NCBI GenBank assembly: GCA_003427395.1
Contig: BFEA01000517.1
Location: forward strand, 12,175 to 62,877
Origin: Chara braunii
Lineage: Eukaryota; Streptophyta; Charophyceae; Charales; Characeae
Reading direction: 5' to 3'
Length of the DNA stretch: 50,703 nt
Made by a program: the position numbers and the translations under genes. The notes beneath the pieces were generated by a model. The model was not told the origin of the DNA, did no database searches, and saw only the letters and a program-made list of their open reading frames with translations. Shown here piece by piece: positions 40,620 through 49,758 of the stretch (positions within the stretch are counted from its first letter, which is position 1; each line of letters opens with the position of its first letter).

Positions 40620-41500
40620 ACAGGAGGTAAGACGCACTCGCGCACTGTCGGGATCAGGCGCGCAGCCTCACGCACCCGCACGCACGCACTTCCTCGCAGT
40701 CGAGATCGAACGCGCGGCCCTGCACACCCGCGCACACACTCGCGCGCCACCGCGCACTCACGCATAGGGGTCTGAATGGCGGGGACGCGGAACTTGCGCG
40801 CCACCACGCGCACTCGTGCACGCTCGTGCGTAGGGGAGCCACGCAGACCTCGCGCACCACTGCGCGCACTCGTGCACACTCACGCGTAGGGGATGGAGGT
40901 AACACGGGGGAGCCACGCGGACCCGCACACAACCCCGCGCAGGAGACAACAACAGCAGGGAGCATCGCGCCTTGCCGCGCGCGCGACTACGCACCAACGG
41001 GGGTGAGCGAAGAACACCGCGCGCCACTGCGTGCACGGTTGCGCAGCTGAAGGAACCAGCGGGAAGCATTGCGCACCGCTCAACGGGCACCCTCACGCTT
41101 GCGGGGGGCGAGCGGGGAGCTCCGCGCATCACTACACCGCACCTGTGCATTTGGGGATGGGGGACAGACAGGGGAAGCCGTGGCGTGAGAGCACCCGCAC
41201 CCCTCACGTTAGCACGCATGCTAGGACAAGCCGAGGGAGCTGCACCGGCAAGCGTGCACCTGCGCATTGAGTCTAGACGGGAGGGGACCTGCCCGCGATT
41301 AGCAGGGGCTGATAGCGAGCCGCGCGAGAGAGTGTACCCCTACTCATGGCGAGTCGGGAGAGGCAAGGAGCCGCGCAGCATGCAGGGAAGTGGGATGGGC
41401 AGGGAGCGGCATGCAAGAGTGTGCACCTGTGCGTAGTAAGTTGGAGTGGGTAGAGTAGCGGGTGCACGAGTGCACTCCCCCGCGCCTTGCATCGGGAACA
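40620..41500. repeat. GC-rich degenerate repeat, period about 56-60 bp
   Basis: Words such as CGCGCACTCGTGCAC and CACGCGTAGGGG recur (for example CACTCGTGCAC at 40811 and 40867, 56 bp apart). Later units are more degenerate. CG-rich composition differs sharply from flanking DNA. Confidence 0.6.
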
Positions 41501-41664
41501 TGGGGGAGTCCTGAGCGGTTGAGCCGATGCTCGAGCCTGCTCGCACCAGCGAGGGCGTCGGCACTTGGCTGAGACACCGGGGACGACCATCAGGCTCAGT
41601 CAGCGTATGCCCTGCCAGTAGCATCCGGGCACCACGCAAGGTGGAATCTTTGGATACGGCTCTG

Positions 41665-41990
41665 GGTCACCGGACTAAACTGAGCTACGGGGCACAGATC
41701 GGGTCACCGCGTCGGACCTAGCTACGGGGAGCAGATTGGATGATCAGACCGGACCGAGCCTTTGGGCGCAGATTGGAAGATCAGACCGGACCGGGCCTTT
41801 GGGCGCAGATCGGATGATTTGACCGGACCGAGCCTTTGGGCGCAGATTGGAAGATCAGACCGGACCGGGCCTTTGGGCGCAGATTGGAAGATTAGATAGG
41901 ACCGGGTCTTTGGGCGCAGATTGGAAGACCTGACCGGACTGGACCTTTGGACGTGGATTGGAAGATCAGACCGAACCGGGTGCTTCGAAG
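41665..41990. repeat. 37-bp tandem repeat
   Basis: TTTGGGCGCAGATTGG-type words start at 41761, 41798, 41835, 41872, 41909 and 41946, each exactly 37 bp apart. More degenerate units precede them. The consensus has GATCAGACCGGACCGGGCC. It is contiguous without spacers, so it is not a CRISPR array. Confidence 0.95.
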
Positions 41991-42370
41991 GGACACTTTC
42001 TCGAACCGGCCCTTCTGAAGAGGCACTTCCTGAACAGGGTCCTTTGAAGAGGCGCAATTTGAACCAGACTCCGTGAGTGGGGGGGCTTTCTTCGCAGGCA
42101 CGTGGCCAGGCACTTTTGGGCCCACACTCTGAGGGCACGCGGACAAGGGTACACGAACAGGCATCCTCACGAAGGGGCGCTTCCCGAACCGGGCCTCCCC
42201 GAGGGGGTACTTTTGTAAAGCGGGCCTTTTGAAGAGGTACGACCGAACAGGGCTTTCTCGAACAGGTACTTTCGCGAAGCGGGCCTTCTAAAGAGGTATG
42301 ACTGAACTGAGCTCCTCGAGCAGGTACTTCCGTGAAGCGGGCTCTCCGAAGAGGTACATCTGAACCAGGC
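41985..42370. repeat. 29-30-bp tandem repeat with 58-59-bp higher order
   Basis: Units GAAGAGGCACTTCCTGAAC (42017, 42046) are 29 bp apart. A second block has GAGGTAC/T at 42234, 42293 and 42351, spaced 59 and 58 bp, with CAGGTACTT half-units between. It may descend from the 37-bp array. Confidence 0.8.
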
Positions 42371-42869
42371 TTTTCTGAGTCGAGGCACTCCGGACAAGAC
42401 GACCACGCAGAGGCATGGTCTCAGTAGACCTCGAGCTCTGGCCCCAATGGGCAAGGGAGGCGACATCTGACACAGAGAGCTCCAGTACGGTCTCTTGGGA
42501 CTGACGGGCACATTACAGGCGTCATCCGATCGGCAGGAGAGTTAGGCCCAGGCGGACGACTAGATCTATAGGCACTCAGACAGACTTTTCATCCGTTGTG
42601 GCAGGGCATATGATTGAGGCAGGGACTAGTGCTTCACATCCTATCATTTTGGACTGAATGGGACTACTTTTTATTCCTTCCAGACAGTGTTTCATGAGCT
42701 TTGTCTTGCATTCGTTTCGGTCTGTTACGATCCTTGTGTTCGCGGATGTGGACTGACGTGTTTTATGCAGGTTACAGGAGCCCTGACCGACCCTCCCGCG
42801 GGTGACAGACGCGGCGCGAGGCTTAGGGTTTGGACGGCGTGCCGGCAGACCCCTTCTACCGGTCGACAG

Positions 42870-42887
42870 TGGCGCCGTTGCCGTGGA
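42870..42887 (+). other. Primer-binding site, tRNA-Asp type
   Basis: TGGCGCCGTTGCCGTGGA is one base off the TGGCGCCGTTGCCGGGGA site complementary to the 3' end of plant tRNA-Asp, used by Athila-type and related Ty3/gypsy elements. It lies one base after GGTCGACA, a plausible LTR end. It precedes the ORF array and gag on the same strand. Confidence 0.75.
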
Positions 42888-43739
42888 AGGCTGCCTCTCG
42901 GGACTTCGGTCCTCCTGTAACCGCGGGGATGTGAGAGGATCAGGACAAGGATGTGACTGGAACAGGGCAGACGAGAGGAGGCTAGTCAGGTGGCCAGTGA
43001 TCGAAGTGCGCAGGTGAGACGTTGGACAGTACGGGCACGAGCGGGCAGACGACACCCTCATGGACCTATGATCGACATTCTCCAGTGAGATTGTGATTTC
43101 TGCATTTTGTTATTTTGCCGATTTCTCCATATTCTCGGTTTTTCATGCATTTCTTCTCTGCTATTCTTTGTGATTGAGAGGGGTTATTCTGATTTCCCTA
43201 CCCTTTGGTCAGTCCACCCTGATGTTGACTCCGGATTGCAAGGAGGGGATGATCTGGAGGAATTGAAGGGGAGGGGAGAACCGCCCCGGATTGCAAGGAG
43301 TTGGTCAGGAATTAGATAGGCTAGCTGATCCTGATGGATAGCAGGGGGGTTTGATTCAATGCACGAGTTAGGGATGAGAGACCACGTCTGAGGTGGGCCG
43401 AGTACAGGCATGGATAAGAGCGTGAGGATGCACAAGTGAGACACCGCCCCTTCGCCGCGTGTGACTTCGATCCACCCTAGGGCACATGAGCTGGTCGGCT
43501 CGTGTCCAGGTCGCGACGTAGGTGGTAGGCCAGCGACAATGGTACGGTGATCAATCCTCCTTGACATGAGGGTAGGGAGAGATACACCAGAGGGCGGTTC
43601 TTTCCTAGGCCTGTTGACGTCTTCAGGGGATATAGGAGCGATCAGTGGGGGTCTGTCGTGGGGGTCCATGAACTCAACAGTCTGAGAGAGAAACACGGGA
43701 AGAGGGCGAACGAGAGAACTATTGGTGTTTTGATTAGGA
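42888..43739 (+). other. Leader of the third retroelement, no gene called
   Basis: About 850 bp between the primer-binding site and the first plausible ORF. The minus-strand frame 43762-43184 (192 codons) is Pro/Ser-rich without family features and overlaps the ATG of the plus-strand ORF, so it is treated as a shadow. Confidence 0.45.
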
Positions 43740-44440
43740 ATGGTGTTTATCGAGTTGGGCACTCAAATTCATCTTAGGCAAGAGGCGGGCCGGTACGATG
43801 TCGTGAACCTACCACTGGAAGGAAGGAGTAAGTATAGACCCACAATAGAGCGAGGGTTTGTCGTCAGGGAAGGAGTTTTCCTGTGGGTAAGGATCGAGTG
43901 TCAACCCAGGCCATATGTGAGGAGAGACAGAGAGAGTGAACCGCTTGTCGCGGAGGTGAGTGTTAGGATTTATCTGTCTTCAGATGAGTGGAGGTTCCTA
44001 GTCATAGACGCCACGAGGGGCTGTCGTGCGTTCCTTTGTTTGTTATCCCTCAGCCATAGGCACGAGTCTAGGATATTTCGGGGTCTTTCGGACGGATCGG
44101 ACACTGTAGCCCGATACTCGGTCCATTACGCTTATGATTGGGAGCGTCCTAGAGTGACTGTCGTTGGACCGACGACTATACCCAGGTTCCTGACAAGTCT
44201 GGTCTATGGGAAGGTAGAGCACCATTGGACGTTACTGAGAGCGCATAGGAAGACCGCCCAATTCAGACCTTCGATAACCGAGCTAGCGTGGTTGGTGACT
44301 TACTGCTGGATAGGGCGGTGCCCAAAAACAAGGAGTTGAGACAGGTCTGCTTCAGAATTAGGGCTGAACTTCGTCGAGGGGCCGTTTCGGGTGAGATAGA
44401 TAGGGCAAGGATCTTAGACGGGAGTTCCGCTGAGGTATAA
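43740..44440 (+). pseudogene. Pre-gag ORF 1, unknown function
   Basis: The frame opens at ATG 43740 (MVFIELGTQIHLRQEAGRYD) and stops at 44339. A one-base shift near 44320 would extend it as VPKNKELRQVCFRIRAELRR to a TAA at 44438-44440, directly followed by the next ATG. The protein alternates hydrophobic residues (VREGVFLWVRI, VSVRIYLSSDEWRFLVIDAT) as a beta-rich domain would. It resembles pre-gag ORF 2 in the order LPxxGRS - R - GVxLxV - RD - S-I-LS - CRA. It has no recognised family. Confidence 0.55.
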
Positions 44441-44821
44441 ATGCCTCGCTACGAGATAGAGCATCCCGTGACGTTGAGACAATTCACGTATAGAGAGCCT
44501 GAGTTTATCGACGAAGACTGGATAGAGTTCACGTTACCAGGCAGATCGACTTTGATACCTAACGGAGGAAGGACAGATAAGACCTGTAGATCAATACTGT
44601 TGAGGCCAGGGGTTTGGCTGTTGGTAGTGTGTCACACAGGATTTAACCGGGATAGCAGGGGGAGGGTGATTTCGACTTCGATAGAATTGTCACTAAACGG
44701 CCTCCTTTACTATCAAACCATAGTACTAGAAGACGTCGTCTGTAGAGCAGTAGAGCAGAGGTCGACGCGATCAGCACCTCGGGATAATACCGAGCCTCGA
44801 TCGACACATGTGGGAGGATGA
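44441..44821 (+). CDS. Pre-gag ORF 2, unknown function
   Basis: ATG at 44441 immediately follows the TAA of the preceding reading. 126 codons: MPRYEIEHPVTLRQFTYREP, DEDWIEFTLPGRSTLIPNGG, RPGVWLLVVCHTGFNRDSRG and TSIELSLNGLLYYQTIVLED. The spacing of LPGRS, GVWLLV, RDSRG and CRAV parallels pre-gag ORF 1, suggesting tandem duplication of one domain of about 100 residues. The last codons overlap the start of ORF 3 by 14 nt. Confidence 0.55.
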   Translation: MPRYEIEHPVTLRQFTYREPEFIDEDWIEFTLPGRSTLIPNGGRTDKTCRSILLRPGVWLLVVCHTGFNRDSRGRVISTSIELSLNGLLYYQTIVLEDVVCRAVEQRSTRSAPRDNTEPRSTHVGG

Positions 44822-45140
44822 GATACCAGCTGCGAACGTTCTGCAGGAGGAGGTCGAAAGATTCCAGGAACAGGAGAGTCAGGTGGGCAGAGAGTTTAGA
44901 TCTATCAGGGTTTCCCTTCGACTAGCCAAGGACGGATTTTTACCGCACTCGAAAGAAGCCGTGAGGCTTCCTGTTCCACTGTTTGTCCTGGAGACGCACC
45001 TCTGGGGGCTTGATAGGTTAATCCAGGTACACTTGAGCTTCCAAGAGATCCAGAACCTCTTACGTAGTAGCGACGAACATCACGCCTATTACGCTTTGCG
45101 GAAGGAAGGACCCAGGTTCGGAAACACGGCCTTAGAATAA
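44808..45140 (+). CDS. Pre-gag ORF 3, unknown function
   Basis: 110 codons from ATG 44808: MWEDEIPAANVLQEEVERFQ then FRSIRVSLRLAKDGFLPHSK and RLPVPLFVLETHLWGLDRLI, ending at a TAA. The N terminus looks helical and charged, the rest beta-like and similar in hydrophobic rhythm to ORFs 1 and 2. The overlap with ORF 2 and the short gap (6 nt) to the next frame suggest one longer protein broken by frameshifts. Confidence 0.5.
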   Translation: MWEDEIPAANVLQEEVERFQEQESQVGREFRSIRVSLRLAKDGFLPHSKEAVRLPVPLFVLETHLWGLDRLIQVHLSFQEIQNLLRSSDEHHAYYALRKEGPRFGNTALE

Positions 45141-45146
45141 GTAAAA

Positions 45147-45470
45147 TTGATCAGGGCAGTTTTCCCCCGGGACTCGTGGCACGCACCCGATCTCGACCAG
45201 CCAACTGAGTTTTGGTCCACATTTGACAGGGGCATACGGGAGCCGCCAAACCATTTGGCTGGATTGGCTGAACTATTCAGCGAACGAGGATTCGATCCTT
45301 CGGTCAGAGAGAGGTCTCTCGTAAGTTTCTTCGAGTTGAGGTCGTACTACCGAGGTACCGGAGTTGTCGAGGATGAGGAGGAACCTCAAAACGAGGATTG
45401 GGCGGAGGAAGAGTTGTTCGCTGATGAGGCTGACATGTGGGAAGTACAGTGGCCGAGATTGGGGGCCTAG
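45147..45470 (+). CDS. Pre-gag ORF 4, unknown function
   Basis: 107 codons of open frame without an ATG at its start (begins with TTG), so it is probably a continuation of upstream coding sequence. Contents: IRAVFPRDSWHAPDLDQPTE, PNHLAGLAELFSERGFDPSV and an acidic tail EDEEEPQNEDWAEEELFADE. No family recognised. Confidence 0.45.
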   Translation: MIRAVFPRDSWHAPDLDQPTEFWSTFDRGIREPPNHLAGLAELFSERGFDPSVRERSLVSFFELRSYYRGTGVVEDEEEPQNEDWAEEELFADEADMWEVQWPRLGA

Positions 45471-45521
45471 AGTGGCCATCGCTACCGAGCTTCCCTCTCC
45501 GGATAATGGGGCGGACTGCTT

Positions 45522-45995
45522 ATGGCTAAGGAGAACAATGGGGTCTTAGGAAGCAAGCATATTTGGGAGAAAGCCGACGGAGACGGACTGCCGGATAAAG
45601 GTTCTCCTATTATCTCACGTTTACTCAGGGATTTGGATCCCCTTACCGTGGGCGGCGCATTTCTGTATGAAATTGAGAGATACATTGTCTTAACCGTACC
45701 CGAAGACAAAGAGAAAGTGTACGTGTTGGTGGTTCGATTCCCAGAAACCAATGAGTACGACGTACGTATATATACGCCGATGTCAAGGAAACTCTTGGGG
45801 CATTATACAGAATGTCACGACTGGGCGATCAGACTCATGTGTCACTACAGGAACGAACTAGAGAGGGAACGCAAGAGGGTTACTTGGAGCATAGACCCTA
45901 CGGTATACGAGAAGTTTTCGAGCCCTCCTATCCCAAGCAACTTTGTTAACGGTGAGAACTGGGGACCTATTATTAAATGCTGTTTTAAGAGATAG
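45522..45995 (+). CDS. Pre-gag ORF 5, first copy of a duplicated domain
   Basis: 157 codons from ATG 45522. Key stretches: LDPLTVGGAFLYEIERYIVL, KVYVLVVRFPETNEYDVRIY, HYRNELERERKRV, IDPTVYEKF and PPIPSNFVNGENWGPI. The next ORF repeats these blocks in order, so this is a tandemly duplicated domain of about 130 residues. It is predicted soluble: beta strands followed by a charged helix. It is unrelated to any retroelement domain I know. Same-strand position between primer site and gag suggests an element-encoded accessory protein. Confidence 0.6.
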   Translation: MAKENNGVLGSKHIWEKADGDGLPDKGSPIISRLLRDLDPLTVGGAFLYEIERYIVLTVPEDKEKVYVLVVRFPETNEYDVRIYTPMSRKLLGHYTECHDWAIRLMCHYRNELERERKRVTWSIDPTVYEKFSSPPIPSNFVNGENWGPIIKCCFKR

Positions 45996-46113
45996 GAAGT
46001 AGCCAAGGGCAAGCCATAGCGAGACGAAGAATGGGTAGGCGAAGTGAGGGCAAAATTGGACAGAGGTAGCGAAAGGTGGACACGAGGGTTGGAATGAAAT
46101 TAGAAGGGAGACA

Positions 46114-46520
46114 ATGACTAGTTATTGTCCAAGGATCACAGTAGCGCTAGATGCCTTGGTCCCCTTTACCAGTGGGGGAGCTTTTCCCTATAAGATAGAG
46201 TGCTGTATATCCTTGGAGGAAAGCCACGCCCCGGGGAAAGCATATATCCTTAAAGTAAAGCATCTCGACACTGGTGAGTACGATATTCGGCCATATGTCC
46301 CTGCCCTAAGAGAGAGAGGCACGGAGCGGAAGTCTCTTCGGAACTGGATTAGGGATATAATCCGCCAGGAGAGAAAAGAGTTGGAAAGGAAAGGGGCAAG
46401 AGTGGTCAGTGACTTATCGCCAATTGTGTTCGAAAGAATTTTTTAGCCTCCTCTGCCAGAAAACTTCATTGACGGTAGAAACTGGAAACCACTAACTAAC
46501 ATGGTGCGAAGAGCAAGATG
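46114..46520 (+). pseudogene. Pre-gag ORF 6, second copy of the duplicated domain with in-frame stop
   Basis: From ATG 46114 the protein has LDALVPFTSGGAFPYKIECC, KAYILKVKHLDTGEYDIRPY, RQERKELERKGARV and LSPIVFERIF, then TAG at 46444-46446. Directly after the stop the frame continues PPLPENFIDGRNWKPLTNMV, aligned with PPIPSNFVNGENWGPI of the first copy. The stop is therefore a point lesion inside the domain, which supports the coding nature of both copies. Confidence 0.6.
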
Positions 46521-46700
46521 CTGGGTCAGAAACGAGTTTCCTGCCTGCAAGACGAAGAAGGGGAACTCTACCTCGACACCGGCTTGTTTGGAATAGAAGG
46601 TGAACATGAGATCAGAGACTCCATGGGGAGGTTAACTGCAGTCATAAGGGTTGTTAGAAACTGAAGGGCTTAACAAAAACAAAGGAACCAAAAATCCATA

Positions 46701-47242
46701 GTGCTGCCTGGTCAGGTCACGGACGAGATTCAGGTAAATAGGGTGTCCTTCACCGGGATTATAACTTCGATCTTTCGGATTCAAACCACAAGACCATTAG
46801 ATACACCAGGTTGCCGGCGTCTGGCAGAAGAAGCTATAGAGCGCGAAAGACCAAGGGCACTGGTACAGGCTAGAACAGAAAGTCGCATAACCTACAATGT
46901 GATGATCTGGACCGAAGGATGGATGAGGTACGAAATAGAGAAAGACGAGACCATCCACGAAGCGAGAACCCAAGTGTGAGAGGAAGAGATCCAAAGATTG
47001 ATGCCATCCTGAAGGTGTACTTAGACCCAATCGAGAGGAAGGTGGAGGAGTTGCTCGCAAGATACCAAGAGTGGTGTGCTTCTACAAACGAAACCGGGTT
47101 AGATAGACTAGAAAGAAGCGTGGAACGTCTCGTCGCAATCTATAGAGAGGAAAGGGATAAGATTATAGGATGGCGAAATGATTTCATTGTCAAACTCGTA
47201 AAGCAAGACCGAGAAGAATCTAACCAACAAAGGAATGGCTAA
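46701..47242 (+). pseudogene. Pre-gag ORFs 7 and 8, charged helical segments
   Basis: The frame 46701-46979 gives ITSIFRIQTTRPLDTPGCRR, EEAIERERPRALVQARTESR and NVMIWTEGWMRYEIEKDETI. Overlapping it, 46919-47242 gives IDAILKVYLDPIERKVEELL, ETGLDRLERSVERLVAIYRE and RDKIIGWRNDFIVKL, a heptad-like coiled-coil pattern. The overlap of 61 nt in different frames implies a frameshift inside one original gene. Confidence 0.5.
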
Positions 47243-47744
47243 TGTCGAACCTAGAAGGCAAAAGTTTAGTCTTTCGGCCAGAGCAAAAAGAGAAGGGTCC
47301 TTGGTACGAGTCCTAGTGAAAGCAAAACATAATGAGCAATTAAACCAAGAAGAGGAAACCGAGTACGCCACAAAAGCAGTGATAGAAGCCAGAAAGTGAG
47401 CCGTCTTGAAAGCTGCGGGAGAGCTCTTTCTAGCAAAAATACAAATCCTCACTGTGAACCCTAGTGGACAAACAATCCCACGCACCTGGAGAGAGACGAT
47501 AGCTACATCCACAGAAAAGTTGAGAGAGGACGCTCAAGCTTTAGGAGAGCTCTCAAACGTAGTAGTTGATGGGATGTCCTTAAATACGTTGGAGACAAAC
47601 TCACGCTACCTGCAAACCGCTTTAGCTACCACCTTAGTCGTGAAAGTTGAAGGAAAAGACGAGGACTTTAACACATTGCAAAAGCTACTAAAGAAATCAA
47701 CAGAAAGGGTTAAAATCGCCTTGGATCAACTTCTGGAGGAGTGA
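47235..47744 (+). pseudogene. Pre-gag ORF 9, helical protein with one in-frame TGA
   Basis: ATG 47235 overlaps the previous stop. MANVEPRRQKFSLSARAKRE runs to a TGA at 47397-47399 and the same frame continues AVLKAAGELFLAKIQILTVN, TEKLREDAQALGELSN and LKKSTERVKIALDQLLEE to 47744. Mostly charged amphipathic helix. It could be the N-terminal (matrix-like) part of Gag rather than a separate gene. Confidence 0.5.
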
Positions 47745-47753
47745 AATAGAAAT

Positions 47754-48880
47754 ATGGATGCGGAAGGAGCCTATCTATCTTCGATAGGCGGCGAAGTCAA
47801 AACACAGGAGTCAAGGACGAGTACCCCAGTTAGGAAAATGACAACTGATATCACAAAGGACGCCGAAAAATTAAGGAAGGCCCTAAGAGAGTTATAAACT
47901 ACAGCCACAGAACTCGAGGAACGGACTTCCAAGCGTGAAAGGTGGAGGAAAGAGGTTCTAAACAGAAATAGAGTAGCCCGATTCTCGGATTCCACCATAA
48001 GGGAACCATATAGGGAAACCACGAGTCAGCCTTACAGAATGGCGTATGCACCGGGCTCTTACGTGTCCCCCTTCCTTCCTAGGAGCCCAAGCTTTCCAAT
48101 TACCGACACTGTCCGGAACCCAAACGATCTTCACAGGGAAGAACGTTTCAGAATTCTTAGATGACTGGGAGGTGCTGGGGATGAGAGCGAAATGGAGCGA
48201 TTAGGAGATGATTATAAATCTACTCCACCACACAGCCCCCAAGATAGATCGCGAAGTGAGAGAAGTCATTCCGGACAGTTGGCGTTGGCTAATATTCAGA
48301 GAAAGGATTACAAGAATATTCGCATGTGATGAAACATCCTACTCAATAGAAGATCTCAAAGAGATGAAAAAACAGGAGGACGAGAGTTTAATGGCGTTCG
48401 CGATGAGATATGAGAAGGCTTCGAATCCTCTAGTAGAAGGCGGATTCACGGGCGAAATACAAAGATGCGGGATATTCCTAGGATTCCTGTCTCGAGAAAA
48501 AACGAGAAAAGATTATGAGGGATATTCCCTCTAAGGTGACGTTTAGCCAAGTCAAAGTTTTAGTCCATGACACCGAACGCCAAAGCGCGAAGGCACACCT
48601 CGCGAGGGTTCTCGACAACCTAGGGAAAGGAGTAACTACAGAGAAAGGGGGAGGAAAATTGCAATTTGAAGATAGGAGACCTAAAGTTGAAGGAAGGGAC
48701 ACCTACGCGAGTTCACCAAAACGAGGGGACTCAATCAAAAACGACGGTGAATGGAGGAAAGCAAACAGGAGCGACTGAAAAAGAAACGACACGGATTGGA
48801 GAACCTCCAAGTGGTCAAATACAAAGGATAAGAGGTGGAAGCCAAGAGATAAGATAGAGGCAAGAAGGTCAGACAAACGA
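47754..48880 (+). pseudogene. Gag (capsid region) of the third retroelement
   Basis: Starting at ATG 47754 (MDAEGAYLSSIGGEVKTQES), the reading crosses a TAA near 47895 and a frameshift near 48085 to reach LPTLSGTQTIFTGKNVSEFL, DDWEVLGMRAKWSD, a TAG at 48202-48204, and ITRIFACDETSYSIEDLKEM, KKQEDESLMAFAMRYEK. The F-TGKNVSEFLDDWE block is typical of plant and algal Ty3/gypsy capsid domains. A further frame (48515-48778) continues the capsid end. It would assemble particles and is not intact. Confidence 0.75.
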
Positions 48881-49017
48881 GAAGAAGAAATGACAAAACA
48901 GATAGAAGTCTTCAAGGCAGCAGTGGAGAGAGACTGCAAAGTAATAACCAAAGAAAGGAGGAATCCCCTGTCCGGACCACGCGCGAGAGAAGCGACCCTA
49001 GCCCAAAGCGAACGTGG

Positions 49018-49419
49018 AATGATAAAGCTTGTATGTACTGCGGAGATGAAAATCATCGCAAAAGAGATTGTCAAGCGATATTAGACGCACTAAAAGAAGG
49101 CATAATTGAGTTAGATGACCGAAAGTATGTCATGCAGGCTAATGAAGCGAAACCGGTACCTTTTCTACCCTCGATGAAGATTAACGTCGATATGCGAAGG
49201 AGGAGAATGAATGAAGCAAAAGTGAAGCAAGCCCAGGACCAAATACCAGCCAAGATCTCAAGAGTAACTTTTGAGGACAACCTCAACGAACCGCCAAAAA
49301 GCCCAAGGATAAGAGTTTCATCCATTAAATTTGAGGATACAGATAATGACGGGGAGGTCTACGTTTGTACACAAAGCATCGGCGAGTCAAGCAAAGAGAA
49401 AAAAGAGGATCAGGATTAA
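49018..49419 (+). pseudogene. Gag zinc knuckle and spacer
   Basis: 49030-49071 encodes C-M-Y-C-G-D-E-N-H-R-K-R-D-C, a perfect C-X2-C-X4-H-X4-C nucleocapsid knuckle that binds RNA. The frame continues 116 codons (ILDALKEGIIELDDRKYVMQ, KISRVTFEDNLNEPPKSPRI) to a stop at 49417-49419. The stretch after the knuckle, with a conserved GxIxLDDRKYV pattern, links to protease in this type of element. Confidence 0.82.
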
Positions 49420-49422
49420 CCT

Positions 49423-49758
49423 ATGACCGATGAGCAAATAGAGTCGCCAAAATCACCTCAGTCCCCTAGGAAAAGAGCGGCCAAGAAGTTTCACCTGAAA
49501 AGCTCGCTGGACGAAGTCGATTTAAGGGAACCCTTGAGGAGGGCTATGGATATGCCTATCCCTATCACCCTTAAGGAATTTATAGCAGGCTGTGGTCCAG
49601 CTAGGGATGAGTTAACAGGGATGATGAAAAAAACTAAAATACCACTACCAGCGACAATGACTTCTGGAGAACAAAAAAGGGAGTTAAGAACCTCAGCTCT
49701 AACGACACAAGACGAAGAAGGCAAACGAGTAGAGACCACAGAAGGCGGAAGCAACTAA
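49423..49758 (+). pseudogene. Gag-pol spacer before protease
   Basis: 111 codons: MTDEQIESPKSPQSPRKRAA, KKFHLKSSLDEVDLREPLRR and MPIPITLKEFIAGCGPARDE. The helical MPIPITLKEFIAG block is a familiar pre-protease segment in gag-pol of plant and fungal-type gypsy elements. It is separated from the previous frame by 3 nt and from protease by a single TAA, so the original was probably continuous. Confidence 0.6.

Larger units (their letters stand above)
40060..42868 (+). repeat. Probable 5' LTR of a third retroelement, minisatellite-rich
   Basis: The right end is inferred from the primer-binding site at 42870. The left end is not resolved. GC-rich DNA here is built from successive minisatellites (about 40620-41500, 41665-41990, 41985-42370). 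A candidate promoter-like AGTACTTAAGCC lies at 40383. No second LTR lies in the window, so the LTR assignment rests on position only. Open frames on both strands are repeat artefacts. Confidence 0.5.

Noticed and set aside
41665-41990. Regular 37-bp repeats reminiscent of a CRISPR array
   Set aside because: Units are directly contiguous with no spacers, and the surrounding genome is eukaryotic.
40388-42138. Several long open frames on both strands (for example 41267-40758, 40972-41436, 42138-41722)
   Set aside because: They lie in GC-rich minisatellites, the peptides merely repeat the DNA period, and periods such as 37 bp shift frame at every unit.
42576-43061. 161-codon minus-strand frame around the primer-binding site
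   Set aside because: Overlaps a non-coding primer-binding site of a plus-strand element and has no family features.
43184-43762. 192-codon minus-strand frame
   Set aside because: Lies in the leader of a plus-strand element, is Pro/Ser-rich without family features, and overlaps the first pre-gag ORF start.
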